Source: Pseudoflavonifractor sp. MSJ-37 (GTDB taxonomy: Bacteria > Bacillota > Clostridia > Oscillospirales > Oscillospiraceae). From it: a stretch of DNA of 64,000 nucleotides. The translations under genes and the position numbers were made by a program. Location of the stretch: positions 62,001 to 126,000 of the forward strand of contig NZ_JAHLPP010000001.1 in NCBI RefSeq assembly GCF_018917965.1, read 5' to 3'. Positions 16,219 to 24,757 of the stretch are shown here, piece after piece (positions within the stretch are counted from its first letter, which is position 1; the number at the start of each line of letters is the position of its first letter). A model generated the notes under the pieces. It was given only the letters and a program-made list of their open reading frames with translations, did not search any database and was not told the origin of the DNA.

Positions 16219-16992
16219 ATGGATAAAAAGAAACGCATTTTGATCGCTGACGCCAGCGTAGAGTTTCGGAAGCTACTATGCGACGCCATCGAAGGGGAGA
16301 CGGACCTGGAGTCCGTAGGTGCCACGGCCGATGGACAGGAGGCTGTACAGATGGTCCGGGATCTGGCGCCCGACGTACTCGTCATGGATCTGGTCCTCAA
16401 GACGGAGGACGGACTGGGCGTCCTCCGCCAGCTCAAGACCATGGAGCGCCGTCCCAAGATCCTGATCCTGTCCGCCTTCGTCCGGGGGAACACCGCGGAC
16501 CTGGCGGCGCAGGAGGGAGCGGATTACTATTTGATGAAGCCCTGCCGCATGACGACGGTGCTGGAGCGGATCCGGGAGCTGGCGGTGCCATGCCTGGCCG
16601 GACTGGGGAAGGGCGAGTCCGTGGAGGATCTGGAGACCGTCGTCACCGGCATCATCCACGAGATCGGCGTCCCCGCCCACATCAAAGGCTACCAGTATCT
16701 GCGGGAGGCGATCGTCATCGCCGTGGGGGACATCGAAGTCATCAACGCGGTGACGAAGGTGCTGTACCCGGATGTGGCCAAGCGCTTCGGCACCACGCCC
16801 AGCCGGGTGGAGCGGGCCATCCGCCATGCCATCGAGGTAGCCTGGGACCGGGGCGACCTGGAGACCCTGCAAAAATACTTTGGCTATACTGTCAGCAATA
16901 CCAAGGGCAAACCCACCAACAGCGAGTTCATCGCTATGATCGCCGACCGCCTCCAGCTCCAGAGACGGGGCGATGGGCATGAGAAGAAGTGA
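16219..16992 (+). CDS. spo0A: Spo0A, master response regulator of sporulation
   Basis: A 257-residue response regulator. The receiver domain (1-120) has the phosphorylation site Asp57 (VMDLVL), Lys107 (LMKPCR) and Asp11. The usual second acidic residue of the DD pair is Ala12 (IADAS). The C-terminal DNA-binding domain (about 150-257) has the highly conserved recognition helix [19 protein letters not shown]. Phosphorylated Spo0A binds 0A boxes and starts sporulation. The ATG at 16219 has GAGAGGAG; a five-residue longer GTG form is less likely. It follows spoIVB and has its own promoters. Confidence 0.95.
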   Translation: MDKKKRILIADASVEFRKLLCDAIEGETDLESVGATADGQEAVQMVRDLAPDVLVMDLVLKTEDGLGVLRQLKTMERRPKILILSAFVRGNTADLAAQEGADYYLMKPCRMTTVLERIRELAVPCLAGLGKGESVEDLETVVTGIIHEIGVPAHIKGYQYLREAIVIAVGDIEVINAVTKVLYPDVAKRFGTTPSRVERAIRHAIEVAWDRGDLETLQKYFGYTVSNTKGKPTNSEFIAMIADRLQLQRRGDGHEKK

Positions 16993-17094
16993 GGGGGAGC
17001 TTTGGCTGTGACAGGCTGATCTGCGCCGCTGTGCGGGGATGGCTGTTTGGAAGGACCGTGTGGGATAGGGAGGAGCTGGAGGTGATACCGGCTT

Positions 17095-17290
17095 CTTTGA
17101 CCATGCGTGACCCGCCGTAAAAGTGCCTATTAGAACAGGGTCATACCCGAGCAGCACGTCATAGGCAAGCCACCGGCGGGGCCTCTGCAAGAGCATAGCG
17201 GCTGCATATCCAAGGTTTGCAGTATACGAGCATACATTAGTCTTCTAGGATGCAGATGCCAGGCGATGCTTGGCATCTGCTCTTATTATT
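17095..17290 (+). ncRNA. Possible structured non-coding RNA downstream of spo0A
   Basis: The 540-base gap after spo0A contains nested pairing: CCCGCCG (17111-17117) with CGGCGGG (17174-17180), inside it GCCTAT (17125-17130) with ATAGGC (17161-17166), and inside that GGGT (17138-17141) with ACCC (17145-17148). This makes a long interrupted hairpin, followed about 70 bases later by a strong terminator (17252-17290). An interrupted rod ending in a terminator could be a 6S-like RNA or an unknown sRNA, or simply the structured 3' UTR of spo0A. I do not recognise conserved family sequence and see no promoter of its own. Strand inferred from the terminator. Confidence 0.35.
17252..17290 (+). terminator. 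Terminator of spo0A or of the candidate RNA
   Basis: A 10-bp perfect stem, GCAGATGCCA with TGGCATCTGC, followed by TCTTATTATT. Confidence 0.75.
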
Positions 17291-17406
17291 CCGTGTCTTT
17301 AAGTCAGGAGCGTCGTTGATGTACCCGCTTGTCCTTAGACATCCAGAGCGGATCGCCCGATCATAGGGGCATGAGAAAAAATTTTGGAGAAAATGTGGAC
17401 ATCCTC

Positions 17407-17435
17407 TTGACGAACGAGCAAAAACGTGGTAAAGT
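17407..17435 (+). promoter_or_regulatory. Sigma-A promoter of the first rubrerythrin gene
   Basis: TTGACG (17407-17412), 17 bases, TAAAGT (17430-17435). Near-consensus and about 100 bases upstream of the start codon. Confidence 0.75.
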
Positions 17436-17447
17436 ATGACCTGTAAA

Positions 17448-17462
17448 TAAGAATCATTACTG
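17448..17462 (+). promoter_or_regulatory. Weak PerR-like operator candidate
   Basis: TAAGAATCATTACTG fits the 7-1-7 PerR box pattern at about 9 of 14 positions and would overlap the transcription start. Rubrerythrins are PerR targets in clostridia, but the match is imperfect. Confidence 0.25.
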
Positions 17463-17532
17463 ATTGAGTTTACAAATGTTTGGAGAACATAGTCAAGGAT
17501 ACGATATTAGGATATTTAGGAGGAAAGTCATT

Positions 17533-18078
17533 ATGAAGAAGTTCGTTTGTTCTGTCTGTGGTTATGTCTACGAGGGCGAGTCTGCGCCCGACATCTGCCC
17601 CATCTGCAAGGCCCCGAAGGAGAAGTTCATCGAGCAGGGCGCCGACCGCACCTGGGCCGCCGAGCATGTGGTGGGCGTGGCCAAGGGCGCGCCTGAGGAC
17701 ATCATGGCGGACCTGCGCGCCAACTTCGAGGGCGAGTGCTCTGAGGTCGGTATGTATCTGGCCATGGCCCGTGTGGCCCATCGTGAGGGCTATCCCGAGA
17801 TCGGCCTGTACTGGGAGAAGGCCGCCTATGAGGAGGCTGAGCACGCCGCGAAGTTCGCCGAGCTGCTGGGCGAGGTCGTGACCGACTCTACGGAGAAGAA
17901 CCTGCAGATGCGGGTCGAGGCCGAGAACGGCGCCACCGCCGGCAAGTTCGACCTGGCCAAGCGCGCCAAGGCCCTGAATCTGGACGCGATCCACGATACC
18001 GTCCATGAGATGGCCCGTGACGAGGCCCGCCACGGCAAGGCTTTCGAGGGCCTGCTGAAGCGTTACTTCAACAAGTAA
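17533..18078 (+). CDS. Reverse-type rubrerythrin
   Basis: A 181-residue peroxide-reducing protein with the rubredoxin domain first (Cys6, Cys9, Cys22, Cys25; spacing shortened compared with classical rubredoxin) and a ferritin-like diiron domain after it. Diiron ligands are carried by helices with [31 protein letters not shown] and [13 protein letters not shown]. Rubrerythrins reduce H2O2 with electrons from NAD(P)H via rubredoxin-type carriers and protect anaerobes from oxygen. The ATG at 17533 has TTAGGAGGAAAG; a longer frame upstream runs through the promoter leader. The next gene carries an almost identical copy of this protein as its C-terminal half. Confidence 0.93.
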   Translation: MKKFVCSVCGYVYEGESAPDICPICKAPKEKFIEQGADRTWAAEHVVGVAKGAPEDIMADLRANFEGECSEVGMYLAMARVAHREGYPEIGLYWEKAAYEEAEHAAKFAELLGEVVTDSTEKNLQMRVEAENGATAGKFDLAKRAKALNLDAIHDTVHEMARDEARHGKAFEGLLKRYFNK

Positions 18079-18130
18079 ACTTTTCCGAAATAAGATCGGC
18101 GGGCCTTAGGGGCGGCTGGTGACACAGAGG

Positions 18131-18162
18131 CGATGCCGGACGGGAAAGCTCGTCCGGCATCG
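18131..18162 (+). other. Hairpin between the two rubrerythrin genes
   Basis: CGATGCCGGACG pairs perfectly with CGTCCGGCATCG, but there is no T tract. It may act as a processing or partial termination signal, so the genes could be co-transcribed. Confidence 0.45.
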
Positions 18163-18185
18163 TCATAAACAGGGGAGGAGTCAGC

Positions 18186-19376
18186 ATGGATAAAAAGGCG
18201 CTTCACCATATGACATATGGGATGTTCCTGCTCACTGCACGGGAAAACGAGCGGGACAACGGCTGTATCATCAACACTGCGCTCCAAGTGGCCAGCGAGC
18301 CTACACGCATTTCTATCTCGGTCATCCGGACGAATGAGACCTGTGATATGGTCCGGCGTACCGGCCTGTTCAACCTGTCCGCTCTGTCCATCGACGTGGA
18401 GTTCGGCCTCATCCGGCATTTCGGGATGCAGTCGGGGCGGGACGTTGATAAATTCGCGGACGCCGCAGACGTGGCCCGGAGCCGGAATGGACTTTACTAT
18501 CTGACAAAGCAGGCCAATATGTACCTGTCCGCCAAAGTGGTGGAGGAGATGGATCTGGGAAGCCATATCCTGTTCATCGCCGAGGTGGTAGATGGGGTCC
18601 GCATGTCAGAGACGCCCTCCTGTACCTACAGCTACTACCAGAGCGACATCAAGCCCAAGCCTCAGAAGTCGGTCAGGAAGCAGTGGGTCTGTTCAGTCTG
18701 CGGCTATGTCTATGAAGGTGATACCGTACCGGATGACTTCATCTGTCCTCTGTGTAGCCATGGAAAAGAGGACTTTGTCCTGGCCGGCGGAGAGTCCGCT
18801 CCGGGAAAAACTCTGTCTTCTGTCCCGAAAGCGAAGCGTTGGGTCTGTTCGGTCTGCGGTCATGTCTACGAGGGCGAATCTGCGCCCGACATCTGCCCCA
18901 TCTGCAAGGCCCCGAAGGAGAAGTTCATCGAGCAGGGCGCCGACCGCACCTGGGCCGCCGAGCATATGGTGGGCGTGGCCAAGGGTGCGCCTGAGGACAT
19001 CATGGCGGACCTGCACGCCAACTTCGAGGGCGAGTGCTCTGAGGTCGGTATGTATCTGGCCATGGCCCGTGTGGCCCATCGTGAGGGCTATCCCGAGATT
19101 AGCCTGTACTGGGAGAAGGCCGCCTATGAGGAGGCTGAGCACGCCGCGAAGTTCGCCGAGTTGCTGGGCGAGGTCGTGACCGACTCTACGGAGAAGAACC
19201 TGCAGATGCGGGTCGAGGCTGAGAACGGTGCCACCGCCGGCAAGTTCGACCTGGCCAAGCGCGCCAAGGCCCTGAATCTGGACGCGATCCACGATACCGT
19301 CCATGAGATGGCCCGTGACGAGGCCCGTCACGGCAAGGCTTTCGAGGGCCTGCTGAAGCGCTACTTCAACAAGTAA
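18186..19376 (+). CDS. Flavin reductase-rubredoxin-rubrerythrin fusion protein
   Basis: A 396-residue three-part protein. Residues 1-155 form a flavin reductase-like (flavoredoxin/HRB type) domain, with [20 protein letters not shown] and [19 protein letters not shown]. Residues 166-198 are a classical rubredoxin (Cys169, Cys172, Cys187, Cys190). After a linker come a second, short-spaced rubredoxin (Cys221, Cys224, Cys237, Cys240) and a diiron rubrerythrin domain. The last roughly 177 residues differ from the upstream rubrerythrin at only about four positions. The layout suggests a self-contained electron wire: NAD(P)H to FMN to rubredoxin to diiron peroxidase site. Start has GGGGAGGAG. Strong terminator downstream. 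Confidence 0.92.
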   Translation: MDKKALHHMTYGMFLLTARENERDNGCIINTALQVASEPTRISISVIRTNETCDMVRRTGLFNLSALSIDVEFGLIRHFGMQSGRDVDKFADAADVARSRNGLYYLTKQANMYLSAKVVEEMDLGSHILFIAEVVDGVRMSETPSCTYSYYQSDIKPKPQKSVRKQWVCSVCGYVYEGDTVPDDFICPLCSHGKEDFVLAGGESAPGKTLSSVPKAKRWVCSVCGHVYEGESAPDICPICKAPKEKFIEQGADRTWAAEHMVGVAKGAPEDIMADLHANFEGECSEVGMYLAMARVAHREGYPEISLYWEKAAYEEAEHAAKFAELLGEVVTDSTEKNLQMRVEAENGATAGKFDLAKRAKALNLDAIHDTVHEMARDEARHGKAFEGLLKRYFNK

Positions 19377-19470
19377 AAAAGTCTGTATATCCGCGCTGGA
19401 GCCAGTCTCGGTAATGGCGAAAAGCCAGTGATCCCAGCGGTTTTCAGCACAAAAGATACGCAGTAACAGA

Positions 19471-19505
19471 AATGCGGTTCACAGTAAAGTGTGAGCCGCA
19501 TTTTT
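19471..19505 (+). terminator. Terminator after the rubrerythrin fusion gene
   Basis: AATGCGGTTCACA pairs with TGTGAGCCGCATT (one mismatch or wobble), followed by a T run. Confidence 0.8.
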
Positions 19506-19541
19506 GCGTCTATATGCTGGCTTGGGAAAATCCGTGAGCTG

Positions 19542-19593
19542 TTTGTGGGCTGTCCGCTCCGCTTAAGGGTATTTTCTGCCCACAGCCCACAAA
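19542..19593. repeat. Inverted repeat at the island's left edge
   Basis: TTTGTGGGCTGT (19542-19553) and ACAGCCCACAAA (19582-19593) are perfect inverted copies. A third copy, TGTGGGCTGT, lies at 19651-19660. Probably regulatory or end sequence left from a mobile element; base composition falls from here on. Confidence 0.45.
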
Positions 19594-19662
19594 AATGCCG
19601 AAAAAACCAGACGCCATGCGGGTTTGCGGGCGCTTCGCCTTGCTAAAATCTGTGGGCTGTTT

Positions 19663-19692
19663 TTTACCGTCCCTCTTTTAGGCTGTTATACT
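19663..19692 (+). promoter_or_regulatory. Sigma-A promoter of the island remnant
   Basis: TTTACC (19663-19668), 18 bases, TATACT (19687-19692). It drives only a 29-codon ORF at present. Confidence 0.5.
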
Positions 19693-19727
19693 CTGCTTAG
19701 AAAACAATACAAAGGAGAGAAAACAGA

Positions 19728-19817
19728 ATGAAAGGGGAAGATACCGTTAGAGTATCTACCTCTTTTTGCTTACTACTGATATGTAAATTTAGAAGTTGTT
19801 TTTTCTGTACTCAATAG
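19728..19817 (+). pseudogene. Truncated ORF (29 codons) at the island edge
   Basis: A good promoter and AAGGAGAG lead into ATGAAAGGGGAAGATACC, but the frame closes after 29 codons, inside the 3' end of the convergent AraC gene. The expression signals without a gene suggest the 5' end of a lost mobile-element gene. Product not recognised. Confidence 0.4.
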
Positions 19818-20682
19818 GAGAAATTCCGTAAACCGCTTTAAATTTACGGCAAAAATAAGGCGCACTGTGAAAGCCGCATTGTTCTGATATAGCTGTAACC
19901 TTCATTTCCGTGGTTTCCAACAGTTTTGCGGCTTTTTCCAGCCTGTATTGTATCAGATAAGAAATGGGAGATCGGCGGATACCGTTCTTGAATATTTGCA
20001 TACAAGTGTTCTTACTAACATGGGCAAAATCTGCGATGCCGTCAAGCTGGATCTGGTCGGCATAATGACTGTGAATAAAACTCATCATCATTTGAAGGCG
20101 AGACATATCACTGTTTCTTTTAACGGTTTGTCTTTGCAGAAACATGGATCCCATATTTCCGTACAGCAGCTCCCAAATGGATGTCAACGATCGTATGATC
20201 GTCAACTCCTTGAAATTTGCCTGCTCCTGTGCCTCAAATACTTGATTTAGTAAAGAAAGGATCTCCTTATGCCATTGAGTATACGGCTCAAAAACTAAAA
20301 AGCCAACATCTGAAGTAAGCACCGGCTTAATATATTGCTGATATATAAGACTCTCCTCTGAAGCCAGCAGTAAAGGGGAAAAAACAATATTGGGAACCAA
20401 TGTGGGTCGTTTCGCTGCTAATTGATGGATCATTTTCGTATTGATAAATAAACCGCTGCCTGCCGGTAACGAGAAATTATCTTTTCCGATACAACATTGC
20501 ACTTCGCCGCTTTGCACATATATAAATTCAATTTCCTGATGCCAATGCCAACCGATCGTGTGGAAGTCGAAGTCCCAGATATCCTCCAGATAATATTGAA
20601 ACGGAAATGCTGATCGCCCGTGGGTTCGTTTTTCCATAAGAGTTTCATCTGTAATGATTTTTGATCCATTGGTGTCTGTCAA
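19789..20682 (-). CDS. AraC family transcriptional regulator (cupin plus HTH)
   Basis: A regulator of about 297 residues. The N-terminal cupin-like sensor has HTIGWHWHQEIEFIYVQSG and FSLPAGSGLFINTKMIHQL. The C-terminal double HTH (about 190-297) has LDGIADFAHVSKNTCMQIF and VTAISEQCGFHSAPYFCRKF. The likely start is TTG at 20682, eight bases after AAGGAGG; the GTG at 20691 touches the ribosome site and is less likely. Codon use is AT-rich, unlike the flanks, indicating transfer. It is divergent from an MFS gene and probably controls it in response to a small ligand. Confidence 0.88.
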   Translation of the reverse strand: MTDTNGSKIITDETLMEKRTHGRSAFPFQYYLEDIWDFDFHTIGWHWHQEIEFIYVQSGEVQCCIGKDNFSLPAGSGLFINTKMIHQLAAKRPTLVPNIVFSPLLLASEESLIYQQYIKPVLTSDVGFLVFEPYTQWHKEILSLLNQVFEAQEQANFKELTIIRSLTSIWELLYGNMGSMFLQRQTVKRNSDMSRLQMMMSFIHSHYADQIQLDGIADFAHVSKNTCMQIFKNGIRRSPISYLIQYRLEKAAKLLETTEMKVTAISEQCGFHSAPYFCRKFKAVYGISPIEYRKNNF

Positions 20683-20713
20683 TGATGCCACCTCCTTCTC
20701 CTTTGCATTGTGA

Positions 20714-20725
20714 TATTGTACAATA
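20714..20725. promoter_or_regulatory. Palindrome in the AraC-MFS divergent region
   Basis: TATTGTACAATA is a perfect 12-bp palindrome in the 120-base divergent promoter region. Possible operator shared by both genes. Confidence 0.35.
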
Positions 20726-20804
20726 AAAATGTGATAAAATCAATTGATACCTAAATAAAAATATGATATCCTTCAATGCAACTGCGAAAGGAGAGCTTTG
20801 TACG

Positions 20805-21986
20805 ATGAAGAACTATAAAAAAACATTAAGAGCCTGTTATCTCGGATTTATCACGCAGGCAATTGCAGCTAATTTTGCGCCATTGCTTTTTTGGGTGTTT
20901 CATTCAGATTTCAACATCTCACTGGGACAGATCGCCTTGATTCCCGCAGTGTTCTATGTAACGCAATTGGGCGTAGATTTAATTTGTGCAAAATATGTAG
21001 ATTCTATCGGATACCGAAAATCCATCGTGACTTCTCAGCTGTTTGCAGGTCTGGGGCTGATCGAACTTGCAGTTTTGCCCGATCTAATGTCTCCGTATAT
21101 CGGGATCCTGATCGGGGTGTTTTTTTATGCCGTAGGAAGTGGTCTTGTTGAGGTGTTGTGTAGCCCTATTGTGGAAGCCTGTCCCTTTGAACATAAGGAA
21201 AAAGTGATGAGTCTGCTTCATTCTTTTTACTGCTGGGGCAGTGTGAGCGTGATTTTACTTTCTACACTTTTCTTTGCTATTTTTGGTATTGACAGCTGGA
21301 GAATTTTAGCCTATTTGTGGTCAATGATTCCTTTGTACAACATTTATAATTTTGCCACCTGCCCTATTGAGCGTCTGGTAGAGGGTGGCCAGGGAATGTC
21401 GTTTCGTCAATTACTGAAGACACCTATTTTCAAAGTTGCAATTATCCTAATGATTTGCGCTGGAGCTTCTGAAATGTCCATGGCTCAGTGGGCGTCGGCT
21501 TTTGCCGAATCCGCATTAGGACTAACCAAATCCGTTGGCGATTTGGCGGGTCCGTGTTTGTTTGCGATCACGATGGGGATCGCTCGTGTGCTGTACGGCA
21601 AATTTGGTGAGAAGATAGATTTGACAAAGTTCATGCTGGTATCGGGAGTTCTTTGTGTATTGAGCTACCTTTTGGCTGGTCTATCTACAATGCCGGTTTT
21701 GGGTTTGATCGGATGTATCATATGTGGCTTCTCAGTTGGTATTATGTGGCCCGGAAGCATCAGTATTGCCGCTCCGAGGATTCCAAAAGGAGGTACAGCC
21801 TTGTTTGCACTGTTGGCTGTAGCCGGAGATATGGGCGGTGCTTTGGGGCCGAGCATGGTGGGATATTTTTCGCAACAAGCAGGAGATGATCTTCAGGCGG
21901 GTTTGTTGATAGGATGCATATTCCCCTTGATCATGCTTGTAGCTTTGATCGCAATGCGAAAAATGGCAAGAAGAGATAGATACTAG
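20805..21986 (+). CDS. MFS transporter
   Basis: A 393-residue, twelve-helix major facilitator protein (FVLLFWVFH-like first helices, a loop near AKYVDSIGYRKSIVTSQLF that fits the family's loop 2-3 motif, and a central cytosolic loop CPIERLVEGGQGMSFRQLL). It most resembles sugar or carboxylate MFS porters of gut clostridia, but the substrate cannot be named. ATG at 20805 has GAAAGGAGAG; an upstream in-frame ATG at 20763 has none. Low GC like its divergent AraC partner; the two form an acquired regulator-transporter pair. Confidence 0.88.
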   Translation: MKNYKKTLRACYLGFITQAIAANFAPLLFWVFHSDFNISLGQIALIPAVFYVTQLGVDLICAKYVDSIGYRKSIVTSQLFAGLGLIELAVLPDLMSPYIGILIGVFFYAVGSGLVEVLCSPIVEACPFEHKEKVMSLLHSFYCWGSVSVILLSTLFFAIFGIDSWRILAYLWSMIPLYNIYNFATCPIERLVEGGQGMSFRQLLKTPIFKVAIILMICAGASEMSMAQWASAFAESALGLTKSVGDLAGPCLFAITMGIARVLYGKFGEKIDLTKFMLVSGVLCVLSYLLAGLSTMPVLGLIGCIICGFSVGIMWPGSISIAAPRIPKGGTALFALLAVAGDMGGALGPSMVGYFSQQAGDDLQAGLLIGCIFPLIMLVALIAMRKMARRDRY

Positions 21987-22042
21987 GGTCACGCCAAGGC
22001 GATTTCACTGTAGGTAAGTTATACAAAGCAGTCTTTATGACC

Positions 22043-22069
22043 TTGTACAGAGCAGAATGGTGTTATAAT
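22043..22069 (+). promoter_or_regulatory. Promoter of the broken TetR gene
   Basis: TTGTAC and a perfect TATAAT with a short 15-base spacer, 90 bases upstream of the tetR ATG. Confidence 0.4.
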
Positions 22070-22158
22070 ATCGTAGATAGAATAAAGGGTGCTAGGGCTC
22101 GTCGCTTTATTGTTAGTTGGTGAAGAAAAAGACGGAAAAATGAGACAAACCACATAAA

Positions 22159-22460
22159 ATGTATTATCATTCAGAAACGAAGTGAGAAACGCCTACGTCG
22201 TAGAACCTATTACTGACGCGTTGCTGAAGCCACCTCGGGAGAAGTCTGTTGCGGATATATCGTTTTGTGAACTGTGTGAGATCGCTAGTATTGGCAGGGC
22301 TCCCTTTTATCGGAATTTTGAGAGCAAAGAGGATATCCTGCGGGGATATATAAAAGAAATTTTCAAGGGGGAGATAGAGCAAGCGGAGAAAAAAGAAGGC
22401 AGGCCGATAAACGAACTGCACGAAATGTATAGACGGATACGAGATTTGCGGAAGGATACA
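22159..22460 (+). pseudogene. Broken TetR family regulator
   Basis: The reading starts at ATG 22159 (MYYHSETK) and meets TGA at 22183. In the next frame it continues as RNAYVVEPITDALLK, CELCEIASIGRAPFYRNFES and KEDILRGYIKEIF, clearly a TetR N-terminal HTH. Restoring one base at the AAG/TGA junction joins the two parts. After about 100 residues the similarity stops near 22460, where GC-rich host sequence and the ygiQ terminator begin. So the gene has both a frameshift and a 3' truncation. AT-rich; right end of the acquired island. Confidence 0.7.
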
Positions 22461-22501
22461 ACGCTCCAGCGTCGAAGAGCCGGACGCAGGGGGCGGGATG
22501 A

Positions 22502-22537
22502 GAAAGGCCCCGAAAAGCAGACCTGCTTTTCGGGGCC
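22502..22537 (-). terminator. Terminator of the ygiQ gene
   Basis: GGCCCCGAAAAGCAG and its perfect complement form a long hairpin. On the minus strand it is followed by TTTCT. Confidence 0.65.
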
Positions 22538-22564
22538 TCGTTCTGTCGCCCGGCCGGCCGCGGA

Positions 22565-24643
22565 TCACTTCCGGCCGGTCTTGGGCTTGGCGTTCTTCTT
22601 GGCCTTGGGCTTGGCCCATCCGGCCTTGCGGTGCTTGGGGGACTCGTTGTGCTCCACCCGGAGGCCGGCCTGCTTGAGCTTGGGCTTGCTGCTGCGGCCG
22701 GAGCCGTTCTTCCGGTCCTGGCTGTCCCGCTCCGCGCCGCGGCCCCCGGGACCGCCCTTGGAACCGCTGGGACCGCCCTTTCGGCCGTCGCCGGAGCGCC
22801 GTCCGCTGTCCTTGTCGTCCCGCCTGCCCCACCAGCCGCCGTCGGCGGGGCGGCTGGGCCGGAGGAGACATTCCTTCCCATAGCCGATCAGGTCTTCCCG
22901 GCCCGCCTTGCGGAGGGCCTCCAATACCAGAGGCCGCTTGTCCGGCCGCTTCCACTGCATGAGGGCCCGCTGCATGGCCTTGTCGTGGGGATCGGTGGGG
23001 ACATAGACCGGCTCCATGGTCCGGGGGTCGATGCCGGTGTAGTACATACAGGTGGACAGAGTGCCGGGGGTGGGATAGAAGTCCTGCACCTGCTCCGGCT
23101 GGCGGCCAGTCCGGTTGAGCCACTCTGCCAGCTTCACCGCGTCCTGGAGGGTACAGCCCGGGTGGGAGGACATGAGGTAGGGGACCAGATACTGCTCCTT
23201 GCCGTACTTCTGGTTCAGCCGGTCATACTTTTCCTTAAAGCGCTCATAGACCTCGATGTGGGGCTTGCCCATATAGTCCAGCACGCTGTTGACGCAGTGC
23301 TCCGGGGCCACCTTGAGCTGGCCGGAGATGTGGTATTTCACCAGGTCGGCGAAGAACTCGCCGCTCTTGTCCTGGAGCATATAGTCGAACCGGATGCCGG
23401 AACGGATGAAGATCTTCTTGATGCCGGGGATGGCCCGGAGCTCCCGCAGGAGCTTCAGATAGTCGCTGTGGTCCGCATCCATGTTGGGACAGGGCGTGGG
23501 TGCCAGACAGGCCCGGCCTTTGCACATGCCCTGCTTGAGCTGCTTCTGACAGGAGGGATGGCGGAAGTTGGCGGTGGGGCCGCCCACGTCGTGGATATAG
23601 CCCTTGAAGCCGGGATGCTGGGTGAGCATCTTGACCTCCCGGATCACGCTCTCATGACTGCGGCAGCTGATCGTCCGGCCCTGATGGAAGGCCAGAGAGC
23701 AGAAGTTGCAGGCGCCGAAGCACCCCCGGTTGTGGGCTACGGAGAAGCGGACCTCTTCGATTGCGGGCACGCCGCCCATGGAGTCATACATGGGGTGGGG
23801 CTCCCGCATATAGGGCAGCTCTGCCACCGCGTCCAGCTCCGGAGTGCTGAGGGGGAAGGCCGGAGGGTTGACTACCAGCAGCTTGTTCCCGTGGGGCTGG
23901 AGGATCGCCCGCCCCCGGAAAGCGTCGTGCTCGTCATACTCTACCTTGTTGGCCAAGGCATAGGCCCGCTTGTCCCGGGCGACCTCTTCGAAGGAGGCCA
24001 CCTCCACCTTGGGGTAGGCGCAGGCCCCAGCGTCGTCTGCCAGGAAGCAGGTGCCCCGCACGTCCCGGATCTCCTTCACGGGGGTGCCGGAGGCCAGCCG
24101 GGCGGCGATCTCCCGGGTGGCCCGCTCGCCCATGCCGTAGGTGAGCAGGTCGGCCTGGCTGTCCAGCAGGATGGAGCGGCGGACCTTGTCCTCCCAGTAG
24201 TCATAGTGGGCGAACCGCCGGAGGGAGGCCTCCAGACCGCCGATGATCAGGGGGATGTCCCCGAACACCTCCCGGATGCGGTTGGAGTAGACGATGGTGG
24301 CCCGGTCCGGACGGAGACCGGCCTTGTTGCCGGGGGAGTAGGCGTCGTCGTGCCGGCGCCTCCGGGCGGCAGTGTAGTGGGCCACCATAGAGTCGATGTT
24401 GCCCGCGGAGAGCATCACGCCCAGACGGGGCCGGCCCAGAGCGGTGAAAGCGGCGGGGTCCCGCCAGTCCGGCTGGGCCAGGATGGCCACCCGGAAGCCC
24501 TCCGCCTCCAGCACCCGGGAGATGATCGCGGGACCGAAGGTAGGGTGGTCCACATAGGCGTCGCCAGTGATGATCAGGAAATCATACCACCACCAGCCGC
24601 GCTCTTCCATATCCTGCTTGGATACGGGCAAAAATCCTTCCAT
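22565..24643 (-). CDS. YgiQ family radical SAM protein
   Basis: A 692-residue radical SAM protein of the YgiQ/UPF0313 family. The N-terminal half carries DFLIITGDAYVDHPTFG and IGGLEASLRRFAHYDYW, both typical of the family. The iron-sulfur motif is CFGACNFC near residue 306. Then follow GGPTANF and, towards the C-terminus, VQDFYPTPGTLSTCMYYTG. The last 90 residues are basic, low-complexity and likely disordered (GGPSGSKGGPGGRGAERDSQ), an extension seen in many members. Reaction unknown. ATG has GGAGGTC. It stands alone, between the island and the phosphatase gene. Confidence 0.92.
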   Translation of the reverse strand: MEGFLPVSKQDMEERGWWWYDFLIITGDAYVDHPTFGPAIISRVLEAEGFRVAILAQPDWRDPAAFTALGRPRLGVMLSAGNIDSMVAHYTAARRRRHDDAYSPGNKAGLRPDRATIVYSNRIREVFGDIPLIIGGLEASLRRFAHYDYWEDKVRRSILLDSQADLLTYGMGERATREIAARLASGTPVKEIRDVRGTCFLADDAGACAYPKVEVASFEEVARDKRAYALANKVEYDEHDAFRGRAILQPHGNKLLVVNPPAFPLSTPELDAVAELPYMREPHPMYDSMGGVPAIEEVRFSVAHNRGCFGACNFCSLAFHQGRTISCRSHESVIREVKMLTQHPGFKGYIHDVGGPTANFRHPSCQKQLKQGMCKGRACLAPTPCPNMDADHSDYLKLLRELRAIPGIKKIFIRSGIRFDYMLQDKSGEFFADLVKYHISGQLKVAPEHCVNSVLDYMGKPHIEVYERFKEKYDRLNQKYGKEQYLVPYLMSSHPGCTLQDAVKLAEWLNRTGRQPEQVQDFYPTPGTLSTCMYYTGIDPRTMEPVYVPTDPHDKAMQRALMQWKRPDKRPLVLEALRKAGREDLIGYGKECLLRPSRPADGGWWGRRDDKDSGRRSGDGRKGGPSGSKGGPGGRGAERDSQDRKNGSGRSSKPKLKQAGLRVEHNESPKHRKAGWAKPKAKKNAKPKTGRK

Positions 24644-24699
24644 AAGACCTCCATGCGCCCAAAGGCGCGTATGTTCATGACACAGAATGATGACAGAGC

Positions 24700-24731
24700 G
24701 GACGCCTCATCTGGAACCAGAGAGGCGTCCG
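24700..24731. other. Hairpin between ygiQ and the phosphatase-GNAT gene
   Basis: GGACGCCTC and GAGGCGTCC form a 9-bp stem with a 13-base loop. No T run on the minus strand; a weak terminator at best. Confidence 0.4.
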
Positions 24732-24757
24732 GAAAAGAGCGGGAGCATCCCCCCTCT

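Noticed and set aside
17095-17200. Small-cytoplasmic (SRP) RNA or tmRNA after spo0A
   Set aside because: The conserved GGTCAGG...GGAA element of SRP RNA and the tRNA-like ends of tmRNA are not present.
17281-17406. Gene between the terminator and the rubrerythrin promoter
   Set aside because: No frame with a ribosome site; nothing recognisable in this stretch.
22461-22883. Extension of the TetR fragment into the ygiQ region
   Set aside because: After about 22460 the frame crosses the ygiQ terminator and reads antisense of ygiQ.
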